DNA from: CF-118 sp035934385
Lineage (GTDB): Bacteria; Chloroflexota; Dormibacteria; Dormibacterales; Dormibacteraceae
Assembly: GCA_035934385.1 (NCBI GenBank)
Contig: DASYXY010000087.1
Location: forward strand, 62,001-126,000
DNA: 64,000 nt
Reading direction: 5' to 3'
This document shows positions 37,550-46,290 of this stretch, piece after piece; positions within the stretch are counted from its first letter, which is position 1, and every line of letters starts with the position of its first letter. The notes beneath the pieces are model-generated. The model did not search any database. It saw nothing but the letters and a program-made list of their open reading frames with translations, and was not told the DNA's origin. The position numbers were made by a program, and so were the translations under genes.

Positions 37550-38104
37550 TTGGTGATCCTCGGCCCGCTCTTCCTCGGCCTGGCGGCCGGCCTGGCTGTG
37601 GGTGGCAAGTTAGGCAACTGGTCGGCGATTCACCTCCGCTGGCCGTGGGTGGTGATAGTCGCGTTGCTGATCCGGGTCGCGGTGGCGGGAAGTCCCCTTG
37701 GCGGTGTCGACTGGCTCCGGTACGTCTACGTCGCTTCGCTCGTCGCCCTGGTCGCATGGACACTTTGGAATGTCGACCGCCTGTTTGGAATCTGGCTCGT
37801 CAGCCTCGGATCGGCCCTCAACCTGGTCGTCATCGCCGCGAACGAGTTTCGGATGCCGGTGGTCCAGTCAGCCGCGGGGCGGCTCGTGGAGGTCGGCCAG
37901 CACGGCCAGTACACGGTGATGGACTCGAGCACGAGGCTGTCGTGGCTCGCCGACTGGGTGCAGGTACCCGGCTGGCTGGGTGGAGTGTTCAGCCCAGGCG
38001 ACGCGGTGATCGGGATCGGGCTGGGGGTCGTAGCGTTCGTTGTTACCAGGCAGTCCCCAGGATCTGCTACTAAGCTGGACGCAACCGAAACCCGTAGTGA
38101 TTAG
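37550..38104 (+). CDS. DUF5317 integral membrane protein
   Basis: 184 residues with about five membrane helices. Family signature NEFRMPV sits in the centre, followed by the soluble loop HGQYTVMDSSTRLSWLADW and then SPGDAVIGIG in the last helix region. Starts at TTG 37550, 12 bases after the amidohydrolase stop. Function unknown. Confidence 0.85.
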   Translation: MVILGPLFLGLAAGLAVGGKLGNWSAIHLRWPWVVIVALLIRVAVAGSPLGGVDWLRYVYVASLVALVAWTLWNVDRLFGIWLVSLGSALNLVVIAANEFRMPVVQSAAGRLVEVGQHGQYTVMDSSTRLSWLADWVQVPGWLGGVFSPGDAVIGIGLGVVAFVVTRQSPGSATKLDATETRSD

Positions 38105-38117
38105 GGAGTAGCCCGCC

Positions 38118-40232
38118 GTGATCATCTTCTGGATCTTCACCCTGTTCGTCGGCGCCACGGCCTTCAGCTTTGCGGACATCACGCTCCAGCTCGGCATCGG
38201 TTGGTCGATCGTCTACTCGATCGTCGCGATGCTGTTCGCACGGGGCATCCTGAGCATCATCAGGCGCTGGCTCATCCTCCGCGAGCGCATCACTCCCGAG
38301 ACCGACGTCCTCAAGCGAACCGTGGAGGTCAACCGCGCAATCTTCTGGCGGCGAGCTCTCTACGTGCTGGCGGTGCCGGTCCTCTATTTCTCCGTGATGT
38401 ACTTCGTCTTCAGCCTGCAGCCAGTGGACGCGCTCGCGATCCTTCCCCAGCTGGCGCAAGCGCTGTTCACGCAACTGATCTATCTGCTCTTCCTGCTGGC
38501 CGCGAACTTCATGCTGTTCTTCGGCCCGTTCTACATCTACACGCGCATCGGCAAGACGATCTTGAACCCGGACGACGCGCGGTTCGGAGTCAGCATCGAC
38601 GATGTGCGCGGCCAGAAGTCCGCAGTCACCGAGATGCGGCGCATCCTCGAGCTGATCGAGCACGGCCGGCAGTACGTCAAGGCCGGTGGCAAGCGCGAGC
38701 GCGGGGTGCTGATGGTGGGACCGCCTGGAACAGGCAAGACCATGCTCGCCAAGGGCATCGCCTCATCCCTCAACGTGCCCATCTACATCGCCAACGGCGG
38801 CTCGTTCGCCGGCATGTTCCTGGGCATGGACGCGCTGAGCGTCTTCCTCATGGTCCGTGCCGCGCGCAAGCGCGCGAAGACTTGGGGCGGTTGCGTCGTG
38901 TTCATCGACGAGATCGACGCCCTCGGCCAGCGGCGATCGGGTATGGGCGGCGGAATGATGGGTGGCATGGGCGGCATGTTCGGCGGTGGCCAGCTCGGCC
39001 TGAACATGCTTCTCGTCCTCATGGACGGCATCGACAACCCGGGGATGATCGTGCGGCAGCTCCGTGGGTTTGTGAACCTCATGCTCGACGGGCTATTCAT
39101 TCCGCGCCGGGTCGGCGCCAACGGGACTTCGGTCACGCTGCGCATCCCGGCGCTGAAGGCGCCCGCCTACAACATCCTTTTCATCGGCGCCACCAACCGG
39201 CCGACGGTGATAGATGAAGCGCTGCTCCGACCGGGCCGGTTCGGCCGGCAGATCCAGTTCCGTCTGCCGACGCGCGAAGACCGCAAGGACATCGCGAGCC
39301 TCTACTTCGACAAGCACAAGCACGACCCCGCGCTCGACACACCCGAGCGACGCGACGAGTTCGCCCGCATCACCGAGGACTACTCCCCGGCCGACATCGA
39401 GCAGGTGCTGTCGCTCGCCCTGCTGTACGCATTCAACGAAGGGCGGCCCGGGCTCGAGTGGCGCGACATCCGCGAGGCCATGGCCAACGTGGCGGTGGGA
39501 CTCGCCATCCCAATCGAGTACACCGAGCGCGACAAGATCGCGGTCGCCCGTCACGAGCTGGGGCATGCGATCGCCTCGCACTTCTTCGAGCCCGATCACG
39601 CTCACATCCGGTTGTCGATCCGCCGCCGCGCCACTGCGCGGGGCGAAATTGGCGGACACCACCTGTCAATGCCGACCGAGGAGCAGTTCCTGCAGTTCCG
39701 CTCCCAGCTTGCAGCTGACGTCCGGGCCTCACTGGGCTCGGTCGCGGTCGAGCACGTGTTTTACGGAGAGGGCACCACGGGGGTGTTCGGTGACCTCCAG
39801 AGCGCGACACACATGGCCTGCCGGATGGTCGGCACCATCGGCATGGGTGCCGACAGCCTCGACCCCGAGCTTTCGAGGAAGGCGGCGTCCATCGGCGACC
39901 AGCTGATCTCGGTCGCCGAAATCCCGGGCGGGCAGCACCAGGAGAGCTCATGGACCGGCGCCGTGCTGCACAACCCGCGCAGCCGGCGCGTTGTCGCCCA
40001 GATCCTGGGCGCCGCGTACATCGACGACTGGCGACTGATGAACGTGAACAAAGAGGCGATCGACCTGGCCGCTGAGGCGCTGATGGCACAGAACGAGCTG
40101 ATGGGCGACGAGATCGCTGGACTGCTGGACTCAGTCGGCCTGCGGCGACCGACGGAGGCGGACCCCTATCCGCCGGAGCTGCCAGTGGTGCCGGACATGC
40201 GACCAGACGTGCGCGCGGTGGAGAGCGCCTGA
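38118..40232 (+). CDS. FtsH-like membrane AAA+ metalloprotease
   Basis: 704 residues. About four N-terminal membrane helices (3-20, 27-48, 80-100, 117-140) precede an AAA+ domain: Walker A GPPGTGKT 201-208, Walker B VFIDEIDALG 261-270, sensor GATNRP, arginine-finger region RPGRFGRQI. A C-terminal M41 protease has zinc motif HELGH at 479-483 and the third ligand D559 in GTTGVFGDLQSAT. Compared with housekeeping FtsH it has a different membrane module, a Gly/Met-rich insert (276-292) and an extra segment (about 312-350) before sensor 1. Probably a specialised paralogue. Confidence 0.9.
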   Translation: MIIFWIFTLFVGATAFSFADITLQLGIGWSIVYSIVAMLFARGILSIIRRWLILRERITPETDVLKRTVEVNRAIFWRRALYVLAVPVLYFSVMYFVFSLQPVDALAILPQLAQALFTQLIYLLFLLAANFMLFFGPFYIYTRIGKTILNPDDARFGVSIDDVRGQKSAVTEMRRILELIEHGRQYVKAGGKRERGVLMVGPPGTGKTMLAKGIASSLNVPIYIANGGSFAGMFLGMDALSVFLMVRAARKRAKTWGGCVVFIDEIDALGQRRSGMGGGMMGGMGGMFGGGQLGLNMLLVLMDGIDNPGMIVRQLRGFVNLMLDGLFIPRRVGANGTSVTLRIPALKAPAYNILFIGATNRPTVIDEALLRPGRFGRQIQFRLPTREDRKDIASLYFDKHKHDPALDTPERRDEFARITEDYSPADIEQVLSLALLYAFNEGRPGLEWRDIREAMANVAVGLAIPIEYTERDKIAVARHELGHAIASHFFEPDHAHIRLSIRRRATARGEIGGHHLSMPTEEQFLQFRSQLAADVRASLGSVAVEHVFYGEGTTGVFGDLQSATHMACRMVGTIGMGADSLDPELSRKAASIGDQLISVAEIPGGQHQESSWTGAVLHNPRSRRVVAQILGAAYIDDWRLMNVNKEAIDLAAEALMAQNELMGDEIAGLLDSVGLRRPTEADPYPPELPVVPDMRPDVRAVESA

Positions 40233-41074
40233 TCAGGTTCCTGGCGAGTGTGCTGGGAGCGCTGCTTCTGCTGGCGCTCCCGGCGCAGTCCGTTCACGCG
40301 CAGGATCCGTTCTCTCCTGTCAGCCCGCGCCACGAGGCCGCCCGCCTGATGAGTGCGGAGCTCACGATGAGCGCCGCCTTGGCGCAGCGCCGGCAGCTGC
40401 TGAGCGCGCCGGCACCGACCTCGCTCATGGACCGCGTGCGTCTTGACCTGGCAGTCGCCAAGGTCGACTTCACCTACCGCAACGCCATCCGCCAGGAGGA
40501 GATTCGCGTCTACGAGCTCGCGAGCTACGCAAGCGTCGAGAGCCAGGTCATCCCGCTGCTCCCGAAATCGGTCTCACGCCCGGTCTCGGACGCCGTCGCG
40601 GCCTTGCACTCGCTGTACGCGCTGGCCGGCTTCGACCAGTACTACCTGGTGCACGCGCACTTCGTCTTCCCGTACGCGAACGCCGCTCCGGTGGACGCGC
40701 TACGCGGCTACTACCTCGAAGCCCAACGCAAGTACGGAGTGGACCCGAGCTACCTGGCGTCGATCAACTTCATCGAAAGCTCCTTCGGCCGCAACAACGG
40801 CCCCTCGTCGGCAGGCGCGTTGGGTCCGATGCAGTTCCTGCCCGGCACCTGGGCGGACTGGGGCCAGGGCGGCAACATCAACGACCCTCACGACGCGATC
40901 CTGGCCGCGGCGCGCTACCTCGTGCACTATGGCGCGCCGGGCGATATGTACACCGCGATCTTCCACTACAACCTCGACACCGACTACGTGGACGCGGTCG
41001 AGTCCTTCGCCCTCGCCATCCGCCAGGACCCGACCTGGCTGGACCGCCTGTACTACTGGGGTACGTCCGGCTAG
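40229..41074 (+). CDS. secreted lytic transglycosylase (SLT/MltB type), probable CTG start
   Basis: Peptidoglycan lytic transglycosylase. Catalytic Glu in INFIESSFGRN, then SSAGALGPMQFLPGTWADWG, ILAAARYLVHYG and a tyrosine-rich end. The first canonical start (GTG 40250) would give a signal peptide with no basic residue. Reading from a CTG at 40229 that overlaps the protease stop (CTGA) adds IRFLASV and gives a proper n-region, hydrophobic core and cleavage near HAQ-D. I therefore favour CTG 40229 (281 residues). Coupled to the FtsH-like gene. Confidence 0.85.
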   Translation: MIRFLASVLGALLLLALPAQSVHAQDPFSPVSPRHEAARLMSAELTMSAALAQRRQLLSAPAPTSLMDRVRLDLAVAKVDFTYRNAIRQEEIRVYELASYASVESQVIPLLPKSVSRPVSDAVAALHSLYALAGFDQYYLVHAHFVFPYANAAPVDALRGYYLEAQRKYGVDPSYLASINFIESSFGRNNGPSSAGALGPMQFLPGTWADWGQGGNINDPHDAILAAARYLVHYGAPGDMYTAIFHYNLDTDYVDAVESFALAIRQDPTWLDRLYYWGTSG

Positions 41075-41212
41075 CCCCCTCTGTTTCGGCGCGTTTTATA
41101 CAACTGGCGCCTCATGCGCGACTTCGAGACGCGCCATTTGCCCAAAAGGCGCCGAATGCCATGTCCGCATCGAGTACTTGCCAGGATTACTTGCACCCTG
41201 CCGAACTCTGAT

Positions 41213-41560
41213 TCAGTCGCTCCAATCGTCCAGAACATCTGCGATTTGGGCCGTCGAGAATGGAATCGCCCCAACGGGCTCCGTGGGCGACCCGACCCGT
41301 CGGATCGCATTTCCTGAGACGTAAGCAGGCTTGACAATCCGACCATCTGTAAGCACGACGGCGACACGCTTCACGCCCATCCGGTACTCGCGCCAAGGCT
41401 GGATCTTGCGTCTGAGTGCCTCTGGAAGTGCGATTGGGTGCCACTCAGGGTGCGGGACGGCTCCCTTCGAGTTCATGGCGCTAATGATCCGTTCCTCGAT
41501 GCGATTGGCGTCGTCGTCTGCCAGCCAGGTACTTAGATCCGATAATTCGACCCGCAGCGT
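41213..41560 (-). CDS. hypothetical protein, N-terminus probably longer than the first ATG
   Basis: From ATG 41476 it is 87 residues; the frame is open and looks coding upstream (RVELSDLSTWLADDDANRIEERIISA), reaching CTG 41557 or ACG 41560 with no ATG, GTG or TTG. The middle part (VAVVLTDGRIVKPAYVSG) looks like a small beta-rich domain. Its base composition is less GC-rich than neighbouring genes. No family recognised. It shares a short divergent promoter region, containing a palindrome, with merR. Confidence 0.5.
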   Translation of the reverse strand, partial: TLRVELSDLSTWLADDDANRIEERIISAMNSKGAVPHPEWHPIALPEALRRKIQPWREYRMGVKRVAVVLTDGRIVKPAYVSGNAIRRVGSPTEPVGAIPFSTAQIADVLDDWSD

Positions 41561-41565
41561 ATCCT

Positions 41566-41577
41566 GAGTAAATACTC
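41566..41577. promoter_or_regulatory. palindromic operator candidate at the merR start
   Basis: GAGTA-AA-TACTC, a perfect inverted repeat that ends at the base before the merR ATG. No SD is possible there, so the merR message is probably leaderless and self-regulated through this site. Confidence 0.5.
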
Positions 41578-42273
41578 ATGGAGTACCGGATCGAACAGTT
41601 GGCCCGGGCGTCCGGGATGGCCGTCGACACGATCCGCTTCTACCAGGGCAAGGGCCTGCTCGACGCCCCGCGCCGGGAGGGCCGAGTCACCTGGTACGGC
41701 GACAGCCACCTCGAGCGCCTGAGGCGGATTCGGGAGCTCCAGCGGCGAGGCTTCACCCTGACGGTCATCCGGCGCTTCCTCGAGGGCGAGCTCGAGCCTT
41801 CTGACGAGTCGCTGGTCGCGGCCGTCACGCGGCCCAACTCACCGCAGACCCTCACTCTGGACGAGCTTGCCGAGCGGAGCGGTGTGGCGGTGCCGCTGCT
41901 CAAGAACCTCGAGCAGGCCGGGCTGCTCGTTCCAGTCGAGGGTGGAGACGAAGCGCTCTACCCCGCCGACGACCTGGACGCCATCGCCGCCGGGATGAAG
42001 CTGATTGCGGCCGGCGTGCCGCTGGGCCCGCTCATCGAGCTGGCGAGCGAGTACGCGGACGCCACCGACCGGGTCGCCAGGCAGGCCGTCGACCTGTTCG
42101 ACAGGCACGTGCGCGAGCGCATCCAGGCGGAAGGCGGGGAAACGGAGGCCGCCGAACGCCGGCTGCTCGAGCTGTTCAACGAGCTGCTGGACGCCAGCGG
42201 CCTGCTCGTGCGGCATCACTTCCAGCGCACGCTGCTCCGCGCGGCGCGCGAACACATCGAAAAGAAGTCATGA
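41578..42273 (+). CDS. MerR-family transcriptional regulator
   Basis: 231 residues. N-terminal MerR winged HTH (YRIEQLARASGMAVDTIRFYQGKGLL, then HLERLRRIRELQRRGFTLTVIRRFLEG). A second HTH-like stretch at about 90-120 (LTLDELAERSGVAVPLLKNLEQAGLL) is a duplicated MerR-like segment, and the rest is helical. No effector cysteines stand out. Its stop overlaps menF as ATGA, so it is likely to control menaquinone entry. Confidence 0.9.
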   Translation: MEYRIEQLARASGMAVDTIRFYQGKGLLDAPRREGRVTWYGDSHLERLRRIRELQRRGFTLTVIRRFLEGELEPSDESLVAAVTRPNSPQTLTLDELAERSGVAVPLLKNLEQAGLLVPVEGGDEALYPADDLDAIAAGMKLIAAGVPLGPLIELASEYADATDRVARQAVDLFDRHVRERIQAEGGETEAAERRLLELFNELLDASGLLVRHHFQRTLLRAAREHIEKKS

Positions 42274-43616
42274 AGCTCGCGGCCACGTCTCTGAGCGTGC
42301 GCGAGCTTGACCGCACGCCTGACCTCGTGGAGCTCGCGGGCGCAGCGCGCGACGCGGGGCACGAGGTGCTGCTCATCGAGCGGCCAATGCCTGATGCCGT
42401 GAGCGTGGCCGGAATCGGCACCGCTTACGAGATAGTCAGCGCGCCCGACGGCGTGGTGCTCGAGGACGCGGGCGGTGCGATGCTCGACCGCGAGTCCGGA
42501 CACAACCGGGTGCAGGCCGCCGCCCGCATGTGGCGGCGTTTGCGCGAAAAGCTGCGCACCGACGACGGCGCTTCGCTTCCGCCCGGCGCTGGGCCGATCG
42601 CCATCGGCGGCTTCGCGTACCGCACCGATCGCGATCCATCGGGCGCATGGTCGGGGTTTCCATCGCTCCTGCTGCGCGTTCCCGCACTGGCGGTGGCGCG
42701 CGTTCGCGGTCGCACTTTCATCACATGCTCGACCCCCGAAGCCGAGCAGCTCCTGGATATTGAACCGTCGGCAGCGCGGGCTCCGCTCGCGCGAAATCTC
42801 GACGTGTCACCCGTACGCAATCCGGTCGCCTGGGCCGCCGCCGTCGATTCGGCCGCGGCTCGGCTCCGAGCCGGTGAAGCTTCGAAAGTGGTCCTGGCAC
42901 GTGAAGTCGTCGCGCGAGGCGATGGGGTGATGCCTGCCGGGATGGTGGCGCGATCCCTCCGCTCGGCCTATCCCTCGTGCTTCACCTACCTCATCACCGG
43001 CGCCGATGGCACCGCGTTCACAGGTGCGTCGCCCGAGCTGCTCATCAGGCGCACCGGCTCGCATGCACACTCGCAACCCATGGCCGGTTCGGTCGCGCGC
43101 GGCGCCACTGAAGCCGAGGATGAACGCCTCGCGGAACAGCTGCGATCGAGCACCAAGGACGCTGCGGAGCACGACTCTGTTTCGCGCTTCGTGGTCGAGG
43201 CGCTCCGACCGTTCTCCCGCAGTGTGGCCGCGCGACCGCCCGAGGTGGTTCGCTTCACCAACATCCAGCACCTCGCAACATCGGTCGATGCGGAGCTGTC
43301 CGCGCCCGCGGCCGACGCCCTCGACCTGGCGGCAGCCCTCCACCCCACACCTGCCGTCGGAGGCTGGCCTCGTGAGGCCGCGGACCGGATCATCGACGAC
43401 CTCGAGGCGATGGAGCGCGGATGGTACGCGGGCGCGGTCGGCTGGACCGATGGCAACGGCGACGGCGAGTTCGCGGTGGCTCTTCGCTGCGGCCTGCTGT
43501 GGGAGGACGGCGCTCGACTCTACGCGGGCGTCGGCGTGATGCCCGCCTCGGACGCCGCGCGCGAGCTCGACGAAACCGACCTGAAGTTCAAGGCGCTGCT
43601 TTCAGCGCTCACGTAA
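42270..43616 (+). CDS. menF: isochorismate synthase
   Basis: Converts chorismate to isochorismate, the first committed step of menaquinone synthesis. 448 residues. General base Lys in ASKVVLAREVV, Glu in FTGASPELL, MAGSVARG, KDAAEHDSVSRFVVEAL, HPTPAVGGWP and ERGWYAGAVGW. Coupled to merR by a four-base overlap and convergent with menD. Confidence 0.95.
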   Translation: MKLAATSLSVRELDRTPDLVELAGAARDAGHEVLLIERPMPDAVSVAGIGTAYEIVSAPDGVVLEDAGGAMLDRESGHNRVQAAARMWRRLREKLRTDDGASLPPGAGPIAIGGFAYRTDRDPSGAWSGFPSLLLRVPALAVARVRGRTFITCSTPEAEQLLDIEPSAARAPLARNLDVSPVRNPVAWAAAVDSAAARLRAGEASKVVLAREVVARGDGVMPAGMVARSLRSAYPSCFTYLITGADGTAFTGASPELLIRRTGSHAHSQPMAGSVARGATEAEDERLAEQLRSSTKDAAEHDSVSRFVVEALRPFSRSVAARPPEVVRFTNIQHLATSVDAELSAPAADALDLAAALHPTPAVGGWPREAADRIIDDLEAMERGWYAGAVGWTDGNGDGEFAVALRCGLLWEDGARLYAGVGVMPASDAARELDETDLKFKALLSALT

Positions 43617-43625
43617 TCGAGCGCG

Positions 43626-43679
43626 AGTGCCGGCACTGGCGTGCCGGCAACTCCGAATTGGCGTGCGAGTGCCGGCACT
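43626..43679. repeat. two copies of the AGTGCCGGCACT palindrome
   Basis: AGTGCCGGCACT at 43626-43637 and 43668-43679, with a partial GTGCCGGCA between. They fill the 72-base convergent gap between menF and menD. The same 12-mer recurs twice at 58279-58332. Either a dispersed palindromic repeat or a bidirectional terminator. Confidence 0.65.
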
Positions 43680-43688
43680 CGATGGGGA

Positions 43689-45365
43689 TCAGGCTCGGAG
43701 CGCCGCCGCGGCTGCCTCCCAGCACACCCTGTGGCCGCTGACGCTGTCCTCGCGCTTGAAGCGCACGACCACCATCGTCGACGTCTGCGCGCCGAGCGCA
43801 TCGGTGATCGCCGGCTCGAGACCTGAGCGGTCGGTGACAGGGCTGAAGACAAGCCCGTAAAGTCGCGCGACCTGCGCGAAGTCGAGCCCGAGCGGCGTGG
43901 CGAAGATCTCTTCGAACACGTCCGTGTGCTGCGCCTGCGGCAGGAAGTTGAAGACCCCGCCGCCGTTGTTGTCGCAGACGACGATCGTCGCCTTGATGCC
44001 GTGGCGGCGCAGGGACCAGAGCCCATTCATGTCGTGATAAAGAGAAAGATCGCCGAGCAACAGCACGGTTGGATTCGACGGCCGCGCCGCCGCGATGCCG
44101 AGGCCGGTCGACACCAGCCCATCGATTCCACTAGCGCCGCGGTTGCCGTAGAACGTCTGGCCGCCTCGCGCATACGGCCAGAAGCTGTCGGCGGCGCGAA
44201 TCGGCATGCTCGAGCCGACGAACACCTGCGCGGCATCGGGCGCCCTCGCGGCGAGCGTGCGGACGATGTGGCCTTCGTGCATCGGCGTGGACACGAGCGT
44301 CGCGGCGATCGCTGCGGTCGCTTTCTTGCCTGCGCTCAACCACTCGTCGCGCCACGCGCCGACGTCGGCCGACGGCAGGGCCTCGATGAGCGCCTGCGGA
44401 TCGCAAACGAGGACGTTGCTCGCGACCTGGTCTTCGTCGCGCCACGCGCGGTCCGGATCGATGAGAAACGTCGGGGCTGCGGCGGCGGCGAGCCACGCGT
44501 TCATCACCTTCGACGTCGGCGTGCCGCCCAGTCGGATCACCAGGTCCGGTCCATGCTGCAGCGACCAGCCCGCCCGCAGCAGCGCCTCGTAGGACTCGAC
44601 CGCGGCGCCCGACTCCGCGCGGCGCAGCTGCGAGCTGGGCTCGGCCAGGAGCGGAACACCCAATCGATTGAGACCGCCCGCCAGCCTTGCACCATCGCGC
44701 ATCTCGCCTGCGATGACGAGCGGCCGCTTCGCGTTCCTCAGGGCCGAGGCGACTGAAGCGACCTGGTCGGTGGTCGGCATCAGCCGGCCCGCGGTCATCG
44801 ACTGAGGCGATTCGCCGATCGGCACCGGCACCTGGCCGGGCGGCGGCACCAGCGGCTCTCGAAATGGGATGTTGAGGTGCACCGGTCCTTGCAGGGCCTC
44901 CGCGTACGCGCGCGCCGCGAGGCGACGCCACAGCCGGCCCGCGTTCGGTGCCTCGAGTGGTGGTCCGGGGTCGAAGAACCAGCGCACCGCGGTGCCGAAG
45001 AGCCGTTCCTGATCGATCGCCTGATTGGCTCCGACATCGCGCAGCTCGGGCGGCCTGTCGGCGGTGAGCACGATGAGCGGCGTGCGCGAGTGGTACGCCT
45101 CGACCACCGCCGGATGAAACTCAGCGGCGGCGGTGCCTGAGGTCGAAAGCAGGACCACCGGCTTGCCAGTGGCTTTGGCGAGGCCGACACCGAAGAACCC
45201 GCCCGATCGCTCGTCTATCTGGATGAAAACGTTCGTCTTCGGGTGCCGCTGCAGCGCCATCGCGATCGGCGCCGACCGCGAGCCCGGCGACACGCACGCG
45301 TACTCGACACCCTGCACCGCAAGCTCGTCGACGAACGTCGCGGCGAACGACTGCGCTACGTCCAT
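43689..45365 (-). CDS. menD: SEPHCHC synthase (menaquinone biosynthesis)
   Basis: Thiamine-diphosphate enzyme joining isochorismate and 2-oxoglutarate. 558 residues. N-terminal glutamate region VEYACVSPGSRSAPIA, LSTSGTAAAEFHPAVVEA, and the C-terminal ThDP motif GDLSLYHDMNGLWSL to CDNNGGGVFNFLPQ. ATG at 45365, only 11 bases from the divergent menH start. Confidence 0.95.
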   Translation of the reverse strand: MDVAQSFAATFVDELAVQGVEYACVSPGSRSAPIAMALQRHPKTNVFIQIDERSGGFFGVGLAKATGKPVVLLSTSGTAAAEFHPAVVEAYHSRTPLIVLTADRPPELRDVGANQAIDQERLFGTAVRWFFDPGPPLEAPNAGRLWRRLAARAYAEALQGPVHLNIPFREPLVPPPGQVPVPIGESPQSMTAGRLMPTTDQVASVASALRNAKRPLVIAGEMRDGARLAGGLNRLGVPLLAEPSSQLRRAESGAAVESYEALLRAGWSLQHGPDLVIRLGGTPTSKVMNAWLAAAAAPTFLIDPDRAWRDEDQVASNVLVCDPQALIEALPSADVGAWRDEWLSAGKKATAAIAATLVSTPMHEGHIVRTLAARAPDAAQVFVGSSMPIRAADSFWPYARGGQTFYGNRGASGIDGLVSTGLGIAAARPSNPTVLLLGDLSLYHDMNGLWSLRRHGIKATIVVCDNNGGGVFNFLPQAQHTDVFEEIFATPLGLDFAQVARLYGLVFSPVTDRSGLEPAITDALGAQTSTMVVVRFKREDSVSGHRVCWEAAAAALRA

Positions 45366-45370
45366 AGGCT
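45365..45370 (+). promoter_or_regulatory. candidate leaderless -10 box (TAGGCT) of menH
   Basis: TAGGCT then 6 bases then GTG 45377. It overlaps the first base of the menD start codon on the other strand. Confidence 0.45.
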
Positions 45371-45376
45371 TATCTC

Positions 45377-46129
45377 GTGGACGAGGTGGTGACCTTGCTG
45401 CACGGCTTCACGCTCAACGGCGCGAGCTGGGATGACCTCCTCTCCAGGATGCCCAAAGGATGGAAGTGGCTCACGCCTGACCTGCGGAGCTCGACGATGG
45501 ACGATTGCGCGGCCGATCTCGTCGAGATGTGGGATCACCTCGGAGTCGAACGCAGCCACGTTGTCGGTTACTCGATGGGCGGCCGGCTCGCTCTGCACGT
45601 GGCGGTCAGACTACCCGAGCGCACGCAGTCTTTGTTCACGATCGGCGCACACGCCGGACTCGGGGCCGAAGCGCGCGCCGCCCGGCGAGAAACCGACGAG
45701 GCGCTCGCCCAGCGCATCGAGGCCGAAGGCATCGAGTCGTTCGTCACCTACTGGGAAGGGCTGCCGATGTTCGCCGGCATCGCGCGCCGCGGTCCGCGAT
45801 TCCTTGCCTGGTTGCATGCGATCCGTGTGGCCAACACTGCGAAGGACCTCGCCGCGTCGCTCCGGGGTATGGGCGCCGGCGCGATGGAGCCGTTGTGGGA
45901 CAGGCTCGACGCGGTCACATGTCCGAGCACCTTCATCGCCGGCGAGCAGGACGAGGCTTACGTTGCTCATGCCCGGCGGCTGAGTGAGTCTGTGTCCCGC
46001 TCGCGCCTCGAGATCGTCGCCGACAGCGGGCACTCAGTCCAGTTCGAGCAGCCGAACGCGACCGCTTCCAGCCTCGCCGATCACCTGCGCTGGGCGGCCT
46101 CGGCCACCTCGAGCTCGACCACCGCCTGA
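45377..46129 (+). CDS. menH: SHCHC synthase-type alpha/beta hydrolase
   Basis: Eliminates pyruvate from SEPHCHC to give SHCHC. 250 residues. LLHGFTLNGASWDDL oxyanion region, nucleophile S66 (VVGYSMGGRLAL), acid in GEQDEAYVAH and His in DSGHSVQFEQP. The assignment rests on MenH-like motifs plus its position beside menD. GTG start. Its 3-prime end overlaps the small PII-like gene by 49 bases. Confidence 0.88.
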   Translation: MDEVVTLLHGFTLNGASWDDLLSRMPKGWKWLTPDLRSSTMDDCAADLVEMWDHLGVERSHVVGYSMGGRLALHVAVRLPERTQSLFTIGAHAGLGAEARAARRETDEALAQRIEAEGIESFVTYWEGLPMFAGIARRGPRFLAWLHAIRVANTAKDLAASLRGMGAGAMEPLWDRLDAVTCPSTFIAGEQDEAYVAHARRLSESVSRSRLEIVADSGHSVQFEQPNATASSLADHLRWAASATSSSTTA

Positions 46130-46290
46130 ACGCCGGCGGCGTAACGCGCGGCGCCGAGGCGTTCCCGGTCCAGCATGCCGCCACCCGCGACGGGTCGCAG
46201 CACGAACCGATCCACCCGCCCTCGCTGCAGCATCGACTCGACCTCGCGGGCGACCTCCTCCGGCCGGATCGCGGTGATGACGGCCTCCAT
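46081..46290 (-). CDS. mini PII-like protein
   Basis: 69 residues. The order of segments resembles a PII/GlnB fold: EAVITAIRPEEVAREVESMLQRGRVDRFVLRPVAGGG (beta-alpha-beta) then GVQAVVELEVAEAAQRR (beta). The long T-loop of classical PII is missing or reduced to a few residues. The ATG overlaps the menA stop by one base, so it belongs to the menB-menA operon. Similarity to PII is judged by eye and is tentative. Confidence 0.5.
   Translation of the reverse strand: MEAVITAIRPEEVAREVESMLQRGRVDRFVLRPVAGGGMLDRERLGAARYAAGVQAVVELEVAEAAQRR

Noticed and set aside
41075..41212. Possible small gene or RNA between the lytic transglycosylase and the hypothetical gene
   Set aside because: Short frames only, no SD, no stable hairpin plus T-run; nothing supportable seen.
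45365..45376. A leaderless -10 box for menD on the minus strand
   Set aside because: GATAAGCC before the menD ATG does not fit TANNNT; only the menH side fits.
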